A program made the translations under genes and the position numbers. Positions 1 through 8,381 of a stretch of DNA of 12,714 bases are shown here, one piece after another. The notes below the pieces were generated by a model. It saw nothing but the letters and a program-made list of their open reading frames with translations. It had not been told where the DNA came from and made no database searches. The stretch comes from Thiomonas sp. GTDB taxonomy: Bacteria; Pseudomonadota; Gammaproteobacteria; Burkholderiales; Burkholderiaceae_C. Position 1 is the stretch's first letter, and every line of letters begins with the position of its first letter. Location: NCBI GenBank assembly GCA_027451915.1, contig DAIDHU010000514.1:1-12714 (forward strand), written 5' to 3'.

Positions 1-441
1 GACTTCGAGCAATCGCGTGCCGCGCAGGAGGACGAGGAGTCGCCTCGACGCAGGCGTGGGCCCCCGGGCGCGCTGAGCACCTACCGCGTGGAGATCGGGC
101 GCGAGCACGGCGTGGAGGTGCGCAACCTGGTGGGCGCCATCGCCAACGAGACCGGGCTGGACAACAGCCGCATCGGCAACATCGCCATCCGCCGCGACTA
201 CAGCCTGGTGGAGCTGCCGGCCGACATGCCGCGCGAGGTGCTGCGCATGCTGCAGCGCCTGCGCGTGCTGGGTCGCCCCTTGCAGCTGGCGCTGGCCGAC
301 GAGGGCGCCGCGCCGTCGCCTCGCTCCGCGGCGACTCGCGACAGGGCGCCGGCGCGCACGGGCGCCGCGGCACGGGCCCCCGCGCGTGCTTCCGCGCCGC
401 GCTCGAAGGCCCCGGCGCCCAGGCGCAAGCACGAACGCTGA
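1..441 (+). CDS. DEAD-box RNA helicase, C-terminal part (5' end outside window)
   Basis: The frame is open from base 1 to the TGA at 439-441, leaving 146 residues of a longer protein. Residues about 28-98 (from TYRVEIGREHGVEVRNLVGA to GRPLQLAL) look like the DbpA-type RNA-binding domain found at the C-terminus of DbpA/DeaD helicases. The typical pattern is visible: a glycine/arginine start, a helix leading to an IGNIAIRRDYS strand, then a V-E-L-P strand. Before it is an acidic then arginine-rich linker (QEDEESPRRRRG). After it is a basic, Ala/Pro/Arg-rich disordered tail ending APRRKHER, of the kind that adds nonspecific RNA affinity in DeaD/CsdA and RhlE-type proteins. No catalytic helicase motifs are in view, so the assignment rests on the C-terminal domain alone. 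The tail favours a DeaD-like protein over DbpA, which ends near this domain. The likely role is RNA or ribosome-assembly remodelling. Confidence 0.8.
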   Translation, partial: DFEQSRAAQEDEESPRRRRGPPGALSTYRVEIGREHGVEVRNLVGAIANETGLDNSRIGNIAIRRDYSLVELPADMPREVLRMLQRLRVLGRPLQLALADEGAAPSPRSAATRDRAPARTGAAARAPARASAPRSKAPAPRRKHER

Positions 442-462
442 AGCGCGGGCCGCGCGGGCAGC

Positions 463-1698
463 ATGCTCAACCGCCTGTGGCTCGGCCTGTTCCTGGTCGC
501 CGCCGCGGCGGCCGCCGGGCGCTGGCTGATCGGCGGCGACGCCGGGGTGTTCGCCGCCATCGTGGCCAGCCTGTTCGCCATGGCGAGGCTTTCGGTGGAC
601 GTGATGGTGCTGTTGTTCGGCACCTTGACGCTGTGGCTGGGGCTGCTGGCCATCGCCGAACGCGCCCAGCTGGTGCAGGCCATGGCGCGCGCGCTGGGTC
701 CGCTGTTCTCCCGGCTCATGCCCGAGGTGCCCCGCGGCCATCCCGCGCTGGGCCTGATCACCCTGAACATGGCGGCCAACATGCTGGGGCTGGACAACGC
801 GGCCACGCCCATCGGCCTGAAGGCCATGCGCGAGTTGCAGGGCCTCAACCCCAGCCGCGACACGGCGAGCAACGCGCAGATCCTGTTCCTGGTGCTCAAC
901 GCCTCCTCCCTGACCCTGTTGCCCGTGAGTATCTTCATGTACCGCGCGCAGCAGGGCGCCAGCGATCCGACCGTGGTGTTCCTGCCCATCCTGCTGGCCA
1001 CCAGCGCCTCCACGCTGGTGGGACTGCTCAGCGTGGCCCTGGTGCAGCGGCTGCCCCTGCGCGACGCGCGCGCGCTGGGCTGGATGGCCGCGGGCCTGCT
1101 GGCATACGCCCTGGCGCTGGCCGGGCTGGCCTCGCTGTCCGCCGCCGCCCTGGGGCGCGTGTCGGATCTGGCCGGCAATCTCATGCTGTTCGGCGTGATC
1201 ATCGCCTTCCTGCTGGCCGGCGCCTGGCGCCGCGTGCCGGTGTACGAGGCCTTCATCGACGGCGCGCGCCAGGGCTTCGAGGTGGCGCGCGACCTGCTGC
1301 CCTACCTCGTGGCCATGCTGTGCGCGGTGGGGGTGCTGCGCGCCTCGGGCGCGCTGGACATGCTGCTGCAACTGCTGCGCTGGGCCGTCCAGCACGCCGG
1401 GCTGGATACGCGTTTCGTCGACGCGCTGCCCACCGCGCTGGTCAAGCCCTTCTCGGGCAGCGCCGCGCGCGCCATGCTGATCGAGACCATGCACCACGAC
1501 GGGGTCGACAGCTTCGCGGCGCTGACCGCCGCCACCATGCAGGGCAGCACCGAGACCACCTTCTACGTGCTGGCGGTGTATTTCGGGGCCGTGGGCATCC
1601 GGCGCGTGCGTCACGCCGTGGCCTGCGCGCTGCTGGCCGATCTGGCCGGGGTGCTGGCCTCGATCGCCGTGTGCTACTGGTTCTTCGGCTCGCGCTGA
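463..1698 (+). CDS. SpmA-SpmB fusion, nucleoside-recognition (Gate) domain membrane protein
   Basis: This is a 411-residue polytopic membrane protein starting at the ATG 21 bases after the helicase stop, with no strong Shine-Dalgarno. The first half matches SpmA: NMAANMLGLDNAATPIGLKA at 102-121, the GLNPSRDTASNAQ segment near 127-139, and NASSLTLLP at 146-154. The second half, from about residue 259 (PVYEAFIDGARQGF), matches SpmB: KPFSGSAAR at 328-336, TMQGSTETTFYVLA at 358-371, and YFGAVGIRR at 373-381. Hydrophobic segments are spread through the whole chain. In Bacillus, SpmA and SpmB are separate proteins needed for spore core dehydration. Fused versions occur in Proteobacteria that do not sporulate, where the substrate is not established. 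The Gate domain suggests transport of a small molecule, but that is family inference. The gene overlaps nothing and converges on pilU with a 9-base gap. Confidence 0.88.
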   Translation: MLNRLWLGLFLVAAAAAAGRWLIGGDAGVFAAIVASLFAMARLSVDVMVLLFGTLTLWLGLLAIAERAQLVQAMARALGPLFSRLMPEVPRGHPALGLITLNMAANMLGLDNAATPIGLKAMRELQGLNPSRDTASNAQILFLVLNASSLTLLPVSIFMYRAQQGASDPTVVFLPILLATSASTLVGLLSVALVQRLPLRDARALGWMAAGLLAYALALAGLASLSAAALGRVSDLAGNLMLFGVIIAFLLAGAWRRVPVYEAFIDGARQGFEVARDLLPYLVAMLCAVGVLRASGALDMLLQLLRWAVQHAGLDTRFVDALPTALVKPFSGSAARAMLIETMHHDGVDSFAALTAATMQGSTETTFYVLAVYFGAVGIRRVRHAVACALLADLAGVLASIAVCYWFFGSR

Positions 1699-1711
1699 GC
1701 CGCGGGCTCAG
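1695..1711. terminator. Inverted repeat at the convergent spmAB-like/pilU junction
   Basis: CTGAGCC-GCG-GGCTCAG is a perfect 7-bp stem with a 3-base loop. It contains both the TGA stop of the plus-strand gene (1696-1698) and the stop of pilU (1708-1710 on the minus strand). No T-run follows on either side, so it is at best a weak or Rho-assisted bidirectional terminator. Confidence 0.4.
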
Positions 1712-2841
1712 ACAATGGCCAGGTACTCGGTCCCGCTGGCCGGGTCGGACTGATCGCGCTTGCTGTCCAGCTTGATGCGCAGGCGCAGGTCGTTGACCGA
1801 ATCGGCATTGCGCAGCGCGTCCTCGTAGGCGATGGTGCCCTGCTCGTACAGGTCGAACAAGGCCTGGTCGAAGGTCTGCATGCCCAGTTCTCGGGAGCGC
1901 CGCATGACCTCCTTGATCTCCCCGACCTCGCCCTTGAAGATGTGGTCCGCGATCAGCGGGGAGTTGATCATCACCTCCACCGCCGCCACCCGGCCGCGGC
2001 CGTCCTGGCGCGGCACCAGGCGCTGCGAGATCATGGCGCGCAGGTTCAGCGACAGGTCCATGAGCAACTGCGCGCGGCGCTCCTCGGGGAAGAAATTGAT
2101 CACCCGGTCCAGCGCCTGGTTGGCGCTGTTCGCATGCAGCGTGGCCAGCACCAGGTGCCCGGTTTCCGCGAAGGCCACCGCATGGTCCATGGTCTCGCGG
2201 TCGCGGATCTCACCCATCAGGATCACGTCCGGGGCCTGGCGCATGCTGTTCTTCAGCGCGGCCTCCCAGCTATCGGTGTCGAAGCCGATCTCGCGCTGCG
2301 TGACGATGCAATTCTTGTGCGCGTGCACGAACTCGATCGGATCCTCGATGGTCACGATGTGCCCGCGGCTGTTCTCGTTGCGCCAGTCCAGCAGCGCCGC
2401 CATGGAGGTGCTCTTGCCGCTGCCCGTGGCCCCCACGAGCACCATGAGCCCGCGCTTGCTCATCGCCAGTTCCTCCAGCACCCGCGGCAGCCCCAGGGAC
2501 TTGATGGAGGGAAGCTCCTGGGGGATCACCCGCAGCACCAGGCCCACGCGCCCCTGCTGCACGAAGGCGTTGACCCGGAAGCGTCCGATGCCCGGCGGGG
2601 AGATGGCGTAATTGCATTCCTTGCTGCGTTCGAAATCCGCCGCCTGGCGCTCGCTCATCAACGAACGCGCCAGCGCCTGCGTATGCTGCGCGCTCAGCGA
2701 CTGTGCCGACACGCGGTGCACCTCGCCGTCGATTTTCATCGCCGGCGGGAAATCGGCGGTCAGGAACAGATCCGAGCCGCCGCGCTGCACCAGACTGCGC
2801 AGCAGATCCTGGACGAATTTCGAAGCCTGGTCGCGTTCCAT
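1708..2841 (-). CDS. pilU: Type IV pilus retraction ATPase PilU
   Basis: This is a 377-residue GspE/PilT-family hexameric ATPase, close to the usual PilU length of about 380. It acts at the cytoplasmic base of the type IV pilus and powers retraction together with PilT. All family motifs are intact: Walker A GATGSGKST at 137-145, Asp box IVTIEDPIEF at 162-171, Walker B VILMGEIRD at 206-214 with catalytic E211, and His box TGHLVLATLH at 227-236. The C-terminal extension to EYLAIV distinguishes it from PilT. The N-terminal PAS-like domain carries the GGSDLFLTADFPPAMKIDG motif (21-39), and the Walker A stretch reads VGATGSGKS rather than PilT's TGPTGSGKS. The ATG start is supported by AGGAAA seven bases upstream. 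It is the last gene of a pilT - cyclic-nucleotide-binding - pilU operon, 22 bases after the preceding stop. In other species PilU needs PilT for function. Confidence 0.97.
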   Translation of the reverse strand: MERDQASKFVQDLLRSLVQRGGSDLFLTADFPPAMKIDGEVHRVSAQSLSAQHTQALARSLMSERQAADFERSKECNYAISPPGIGRFRVNAFVQQGRVGLVLRVIPQELPSIKSLGLPRVLEELAMSKRGLMVLVGATGSGKSTSMAALLDWRNENSRGHIVTIEDPIEFVHAHKNCIVTQREIGFDTDSWEAALKNSMRQAPDVILMGEIRDRETMDHAVAFAETGHLVLATLHANSANQALDRVINFFPEERRAQLLMDLSLNLRAMISQRLVPRQDGRGRVAAVEVMINSPLIADHIFKGEVGEIKEVMRRSRELGMQTFDQALFDLYEQGTIAYEDALRNADSVNDLRLRIKLDSKRDQSDPASGTEYLAIV

Positions 2842-2863
2842 GAGCGGGTTTCCTGATTCCGAT

Positions 2864-3508
2864 TCATGCCGAGCTGCCCATCGTCGGCGCGCCGAGCTTG
2901 CGCAGGCGCAGCGAAAGGCGGCGCGCCAGCGAGCCGACGATGCGCACCGCCGATGCCGGGTCGCGCTCGATGAGTTCGTCGAGCACGCGGGCCTCGAGCA
3001 CCGCGATTTCCGAGGGGCGCAAGGTGGTGCAGTAGGAAGCGCGCGGGCCGGCGTCGAGCAGCGACATTTCGCCCAGCACGCTGCCGGCTCGCGATTCGGT
3101 CAGGCGCACGCGCTCCCCCCAGGGCTGCTGGCGGTCCACCGCGATCACCCCGTGCAGCACGACGAACATGAAACTGCCGTGTTCGTTCTGCTCGATGATG
3201 TCGCGGTCCGCGTCGACGGCCCAGAACTCGAAGTGGCGGGCGCATTTGTCCAGATCCGTGCCCGACAGGCCGGTCATGAACCGGTCCTGGGCCCACAATT
3301 CGCGCAGGCGCCTGGCCCCTGGCTCCTGCGGCAGTCGCCGCGCGCCCAGGGCGCGCGCGCGTTCCCCCCAGCCGAGCAGGGCGCTGGCGCCGCCCGAAGG
3401 ATCGTGGAAACCGGTGGTGAAGAACTGGGACTCGCGAAAGCCTTCGCGCTCGGCCGGGGCGTCGCCGCTGGGGCGTTGGGGTCGCAGAAAGTCCAGGACT
3501 TTTTTCAT
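2864..3508 (-). CDS. Cyclic-nucleotide-binding domain protein between pilT and pilU
   Basis: This 214-residue cytoplasmic protein has one CRP/PKA-type cNMP-binding domain at about residues 74-200. The domain begins at DRFMTGLSGTDL, runs through the beta-roll (FMFVVLHGVIAVDR, 113-126) and reaches a phosphate-binding cassette GSVLGEMSLLDAGPRAS (142-158). E147 and R156 sit at the positions that contact ribose and phosphate in cAMP binders. A C-terminal helix (SAVRIVGSLARRLSLRLRKL) follows. There is no helix-turn-helix, so it is not a transcription factor. Residues 1-70 are a linker-like region (FRESQFFTTGFHDP). I chose the ATG giving MKKVLDFLRP; an in-frame ATG nine codons earlier (3535) is possible and neither has a clear ribosome site. 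The gene sits 67 bases after pilT and 22 before pilU, so it is probably co-transcribed and may couple pilus retraction to cAMP or c-di-GMP. That function is inference from context. Confidence 0.87.
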   Translation of the reverse strand: MKKVLDFLRPQRPSGDAPAEREGFRESQFFTTGFHDPSGGASALLGWGERARALGARRLPQEPGARRLRELWAQDRFMTGLSGTDLDKCARHFEFWAVDADRDIIEQNEHGSFMFVVLHGVIAVDRQQPWGERVRLTESRAGSVLGEMSLLDAGPRASYCTTLRPSEIAVLEARVLDELIERDPASAVRIVGSLARRLSLRLRKLGAPTMGSSA

Positions 3509-3575
3509 GGCATCCGAAGGAGGCTGTGGAAGCATCGGCCGCGGGGGCGCGGTCCGGCGTGCGACGGCCCGGGCC

Positions 3576-4622
3576 TCAGCCGCCGGGGAAATTCTCCGGC
3601 TGCTTGGCCTTGCTGCGCGCCTCGGCCGGCGAGATCAGGCTGCGGCGCACCAGGTCGGACAGGTTCTGGTCCAGGGTCTGCATGCCATGGGCCTGGCTGG
3701 TCTGGATCATGGAGTACATCTGCGCGACCTTGTTCTCGCGGATCAGGTTGCGGATCGCCGGGGTGCCGATCATGATCTCGTGCGCCGCCACGCGGCCGCT
3801 GCCGTCCTTGAGCTTGCACAGGGTCTGGGAAACCACCGCGATCAGGGCTTCCGACAGCATGGCCCGCACCATGTCCTTCTCGGCGGCCGGGAACACGTCG
3901 ATGATGCGGTCGATGGTCTTCGGTGCCGAGGAGGTGTGGAGGGTGGCGAACACCAGGTGGCCGGTCTCGGAAGCCGTCAGGGCCAGGCGGATGGTCTCCA
4001 GGTCGCGCATTTCGCCCACCAGGATCGAGTCCGGATCCTCGCGCAGCGCCGAGCGCAGGGCATTGGAGAAACTCAGGGTATGCGGACCGACTTCCCGCTG
4101 GTTGATCAGGCACTTCTTGGATTCGTGCACGAATTCGATCGGATCCTCGATGGTGAGGATGTGGCCGTACTCGTTCTCGTTCAGGTGGTTGACCATCGCC
4201 GCCAGCGTGGTCGACTTGCCCGAGCCGGTGGGCCCGGTCACCAGGACCAGGCCGCGTGGCTTGAGCGCCAGGTCGCCGAAGATCTTCGGGGCGTTGAGGT
4301 CGTCGAGCGAGAGAATCTTGCTCGGGATGGTGCGGAACACGGCGCTGGCGCCGCGCTGCTGGTTGAAGGCATTCACCCGGAATCGGGCCAGGCCGTTGAT
4401 CTCGAAGGAAAAGTCGACTTCGAAATATTCCTCGTAGTGCTTGCGCTGGACATCGCTCATGATGTCGTAGACCATCGCGTGCACCATCTTGTGGTCCAGG
4501 GGTTCGACGTTGATGCGGCGCACATCGCCGTGGACCCGGATCATCGGCGGGAGTCCGGCCGACAAATGAAGATCCGATGCGTTGTTCTTCACGCTGAACG
4601 CCAACAGCTGCGTGATATCCAC
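3576..4622 (-). CDS. pilT: Type IV pilus twitching motility ATPase PilT
   Basis: This is a 348-residue retraction ATPase, matching the family length of about 345. It disassembles the pilus from the cytoplasmic face of the inner membrane and drives twitching motility and DNA uptake. The N-terminus DITQLLAFSVKNNASDLHLS is typical of PilT. The motifs are complete: Walker A GPTGSGKST at 130-138, Asp box ILTIEDPIEF at 155-164, Walker B SILVGEMRD at 199-207 with E204, His box TGHLVFATLH at 220-229, and AIRNLIRE at 289-296, a PilT signature needed for retraction. The frame stays open upstream to 4997, but the extra residues do not resemble PilT. The GTG at 4620-4622 gives the right N-terminus and has an AGGGGG ribosome site six bases upstream. 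It is the first gene of the pilT-cNMP-pilU operon, divergent from yggS. Confidence 0.97.
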   Translation of the reverse strand: MDITQLLAFSVKNNASDLHLSAGLPPMIRVHGDVRRINVEPLDHKMVHAMVYDIMSDVQRKHYEEYFEVDFSFEINGLARFRVNAFNQQRGASAVFRTIPSKILSLDDLNAPKIFGDLALKPRGLVLVTGPTGSGKSTTLAAMVNHLNENEYGHILTIEDPIEFVHESKKCLINQREVGPHTLSFSNALRSALREDPDSILVGEMRDLETIRLALTASETGHLVFATLHTSSAPKTIDRIIDVFPAAEKDMVRAMLSEALIAVVSQTLCKLKDGSGRVAAHEIMIGTPAIRNLIRENKVAQMYSMIQTSQAHGMQTLDQNLSDLVRRSLISPAEARSKAKQPENFPGG

Positions 4623-4866
4623 TGCAATCCCCCTGGATTTCCGGCAAACCCGGACATCGTTCCGAGCAAATCCGGCTCGCCCAAATTTTCCTTTGCTTCC
4701 ACCGGGGCAGACTGGACGCAGCTCGCCCCTGGTGGCTCTATAGTAAGGGCAGGGCCTGGGGCCACGGCTCTTTGGCCGAAGCATGCCCGAGGCTTGTTGT
4801 TTCGTCCATACGTCCCTGCCAGGGTTCGCCGTCGGTTCCCGGGGGGCATTTTCCGCAAGAGTTTCC
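4623..4866. promoter_or_regulatory. Divergent pilT / yggS intergenic region
   Basis: These 244 bases must hold the promoters of both pilT (minus) and yggS (plus). It is locally AT-richer than its surroundings (for example 4682-4698). The best plus-strand -10 candidate is TATAGT at 4739-4744, about 120 bases before the chosen yggS start. The only nearby -35-like match (TGGACG at 4713) has a 20-base spacer, so the promoter call is weak. No convincing minus-strand hexamer pair was seen. Confidence 0.3.
4628..4634 (-). promoter_or_regulatory. Shine-Dalgarno deciding the GTG start of pilT
   Basis: On the minus strand AGGGGGA lies just upstream of ATTGCA-GTG. It fixes the pilT start at the GTG (4622) rather than at the far upstream ATG of the same frame. 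Confidence 0.7.
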
Positions 4867-5613
4867 GTGATTCCAGATCCTGACGACAGCGCCGGCGACC
4901 CCGCCGAGCGTCTGCGACGGGTGCGCCTGCGCATCGAGCAGGCCGCGCGAGCGGCCGGGCGCGACGCCGCCGAGGTGCGCCTGCTGGCCGTTTCCAAGAC
5001 CTTCGGTGCCGAGGCCGTTGCGGCGATGGCGCGCTGTGGCCAGACCGAATTCGGCGAGAACTACGTGCAGGAGGGGGTGGCCAAGATGGCCGCCCTGCGC
5101 GCCGAATGGCCGACGCTGTGCTGGCATTTCATCGGCCCGCTGCAGAGCAACAAGACCCGCGACGTGGCCGCGGGCTTCGACTGGGTGCACAGCATCGACC
5201 GGCTGTCGGTGGCGCAGCGCCTGTCGGCCCAGCGTGGTTCGCCCGCGCAGGGGGGCGCGCCGGCGCCGCTGCAGGTGTGCCTGCAGGTCAATGTCAGCGG
5301 CGAGGCGAGCAAGAGCGGGGTGTCTCCGGAGCAACTGCCCGGGCTGGCCCGCGAGGTCGCGCGCCTGCCCGGGCTGCGTCTGCGCGGGCTCATGGGCATC
5401 CCGGCCCCCGCGGTCGACCTGGCGGCGCAGCGCGCGCCTTTCGCGCGCCTGCGCGAGTTGCGCGACCAGCTGGTCGCGCACCAGGGCCTGGCGCTGGACA
5501 CCCTGTCCATGGGCATGAGCGCCGATCTGGAGGCCGCGGTGCTCGAGGGCGCCACCATCGTGCGGGTGGGAAGCGCCCTGTTCGGCGAGCGCCCCAGGCG
5601 GGCGGCACCCTGA
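4867..5613 (+). CDS. yggS: PLP homeostasis protein YggS/PLPBP (alanine racemase N-terminal-like)
   Basis: This 248-residue protein of the PLPBP family binds pyridoxal 5'-phosphate and buffers vitamin B6 and amino acid pools. It is a single TIM-barrel domain without racemase activity. Diagnostic motifs are LLAVSKT with the PLP lysine K44, FGENYVQEG (63-71), WHFIGPLQSNKTR (86-98), VNVSGEASKSG (141-151), GLMGIPA (174-180), SMGMSAD (214-220) and VRVGSALFG (232-240), the last two forming the phosphate-binding end. I chose GTG 4867, with AAGAG just upstream, because it gives a length near the E. coli protein (234). An in-frame ATG at 4783 would add 28 residues unlike the family. A short insertion AQRGSPAQGGAPAP (121-134) accounts for part of the extra length. 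Divergence from pilT is a known conserved layout in Proteobacteria (as in Pseudomonas aeruginosa), though the functional reason is unclear. Confidence 0.94.
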   Translation: MIPDPDDSAGDPAERLRRVRLRIEQAARAAGRDAAEVRLLAVSKTFGAEAVAAMARCGQTEFGENYVQEGVAKMAALRAEWPTLCWHFIGPLQSNKTRDVAAGFDWVHSIDRLSVAQRLSAQRGSPAQGGAPAPLQVCLQVNVSGEASKSGVSPEQLPGLAREVARLPGLRLRGLMGIPAPAVDLAAQRAPFARLRELRDQLVAHQGLALDTLSMGMSADLEAAVLEGATIVRVGSALFGERPRRAAP

Positions 5614-5618
5614 GATCG

Positions 5619-5640
5619 AGGCGCGAGCGCCTTCGCGCTC
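5619..5640. terminator. Overlapping hairpins at the convergent yggS/thioredoxin-like junction
   Basis: The 25-base gap between the two convergent stops holds two mutually exclusive stems: AGGCGC-GA-GCGCCT (5619-5632) and GAGCGC-CTTC-GCGCTC (5625-5640). The second reaches into the stop codon of the minus-strand gene. There is no T-run. This is a possible bidirectional terminator. Confidence 0.35.
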
Positions 5641-6037
5641 AGTCGGCCTCGTCGTGAAGGCGTCGCAGGTCCAGGCCCAGGTCCTGCAGCTGCGCCGCCC
5701 AGCGCTGCGCCTGCTCCTCGTCCAGCGCTCCCAGCGACTGCACCATGCGCCGCCAGTTGCCGGCCTGCTGGGGCAGCGCGGCGCAATACAGCAGGCGCGA
5801 GCCTCGTTGCACGGCCAGCACGGGGAAATTCTCCGGCTCGAACTCGCCCAGCGCGTCGGCCTGGGATTCCACGTCCACCCACAGCCAGCGCGAGGCCGGC
5901 AGCAGGGATGTCGACTGCAGGGCCAGATCGCGGAAGGCCTCGCGCCAGCCGCGGCAGATGCCGCACCATTGCGCGCACAGGCAGGCGACGATCCAGTCGC
6001 CGGCCTGCGTCCCGGGAGTGCCCGCGGCCACCGTCAC
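5639..6037 (-). CDS. Thioredoxin-fold protein with CGIC active site
   Basis: This is a 132-residue cytoplasmic protein with no signal peptide. The thioredoxin-type site is W-C-G-I-C (C25 and C28) inside LCAQWCGICRGW. A probable cis-proline follows in ENFPVLAV (P72) after WLWVDVESQAD, which matches the thioredoxin beta-3 strand and loop. The central proline of the usual CGPC is replaced by isoleucine, which should shift the redox potential. Two further cysteines (C19 and C21) lie just before the site, giving CxCx3CxxC, and C85 is a fifth. The C-terminal third is helical and charged. The start is GTG four bases after the ettA stop. A second GTG two codons on (6031) has GAGG eight bases upstream and may be the true start. 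Translational coupling with ettA is likely. The substrate is unknown. Confidence 0.78.
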   Translation of the reverse strand: MTVAAGTPGTQAGDWIVACLCAQWCGICRGWREAFRDLALQSTSLLPASRWLWVDVESQADALGEFEPENFPVLAVQRGSRLLYCAALPQQAGNWRRMVQSLGALDEEQAQRWAAQLQDLGLDLRRLHDEAD

Positions 6038-6041
6038 GGCC

Positions 6042-7706
<1,665 letters not shown>

Positions 7707-7740
7707 GGATTTGTTCGCGGAAATGCTGGGTGGAGAAGGG

Positions 7741-7765
7741 GGCGGATCCCGCCGGGCGGGCCGCC
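7741..7765. other. GC-rich inverted repeat between the acetyltransferase gene and ettA
   Basis: Outer arms GGCGG (7741-7745) and CCGCC (7761-7765) enclose CCCGCC-G-GGCGGG (7748-7760). It lies 35-59 bases upstream of the ettA start on the transcribed strand, so it could be an ettA leader hairpin or a weak terminator of the preceding gene. No T-run follows. Confidence 0.3.
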
Positions 7766-7808
7766 TGCGGGCACTGTAGCGCAAGCTGCCGCGCAGCCCG
7801 GGCCGGGT

Positions 7809-8381
7809 TCAGAAGGCGGCCATCGCCCGCGCCACCGGACCGTCGCCGAGTTGCTCGCGCAGCAGCGCGAACATGCGCATGTCGTGGTAGGCGCCCTTCC
7901 AGTAGGCGAATTGACGCAGCACCGCCTCCTGCTCGAAGCCCAGAGCCTCGAGCACCCGCATGGAAGCCTGGTTGTCCGGGGCCGTCAGCGCGTTGACCCG
8001 GTTCAGGCGCATGGTGGCGAAACCGTAGGCCAGCACCGCGCTGGCGGCCTCGCGCATCAGGCCGCGGCCCCAGTACTGGCTGGCCATGTCGTAGCCGAAG
8101 GAGGCCATGTTGGTGGTCTTGTCCCAGAAGAACAGCCCGCAGGTGCCGATCATGCGCAGGCTGTCCGGCTCGAGCATCGCGAAACGGTCGTGGTGCTTGA
8201 GAAAGAAGTCCAGCACGCGCTGCGCCTGCAGCAGGTCGCTCAGCGTGTCCAGCTCGTAGTAGCGCGTCACCTCGGGCTGGCTGTAGATACCCAGCAGCCC
8301 GGCCGCGTCCGTGGCCTGCAAGGGGCGCAGCAGCATGCGCTGCGTGCGCATGCTGCGCGTGGCGGGGTCGAATTCGAGCAT
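7809..8381 (-). CDS. GNAT N-acetyltransferase, RimJ/RimL type
   Basis: This 190-residue single-domain GNAT protein is of the acetyltransferase_3 type. It transfers acetyl from acetyl-CoA to an amine of a protein N-terminus or small molecule. It opens with the family pattern MRTQRMLLRPLQATDAAGL. Motif A is ASFGYDMASQYWGRGLMREA (93-112) with the pyrophosphate loop Q-Y-W-G-R-G (102-107). Motif B is DNQASMRVLEALGFEQE (136-152) with conserved N137, S140 and GF 148-149. The strand FAYWKGAYHDMRMFALL is typical of the C-terminus. Two starts are possible: the ATG used here (MLEFDPATRS) or the ATG ten codons later (8351); neither has a clear ribosome site. It lies between the degQ terminator and ettA on the same strand. 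The substrate cannot be read from the sequence. Confidence 0.9.
   Translation of the reverse strand: MLEFDPATRSMRTQRMLLRPLQATDAAGLLGIYSQPEVTRYYELDTLSDLLQAQRVLDFFLKHHDRFAMLEPDSLRMIGTCGLFFWDKTTNMASFGYDMASQYWGRGLMREAASAVLAYGFATMRLNRVNALTAPDNQASMRVLEALGFEQEAVLRQFAYWKGAYHDMRMFALLREQLGDGPVARAMAAF

Noticed and set aside
198..1256. A 352-codon minus-strand open frame opposite the helicase end and the SpmAB-like gene
   Set aside because: It is low in recognisable structure, rich in Ser/Arg/Ala, and opposite two genes with clear family motifs.
3168..4883. A 571-codon plus-strand open frame opposite pilT and the cNMP-binding gene
   Set aside because: It is antisense to pilT with all its motifs; no domain is visible in the translation.
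4623..4997. N-terminal extension of pilT to an upstream ATG
   Set aside because: The extra 125 residues do not resemble PilT, would overlap the divergent yggS, and the GTG at 4622 has a strong ribosome site and the correct family length.
7773..7778. TACAGT hexamers (minus strand) upstream of ettA here, and upstream of fsr at 12437-12442, as -10 elements
   Set aside because: Neither has a recognisable -35 hexamer at 16-18 bases. Four of six matches alone is not enough to call a promoter.
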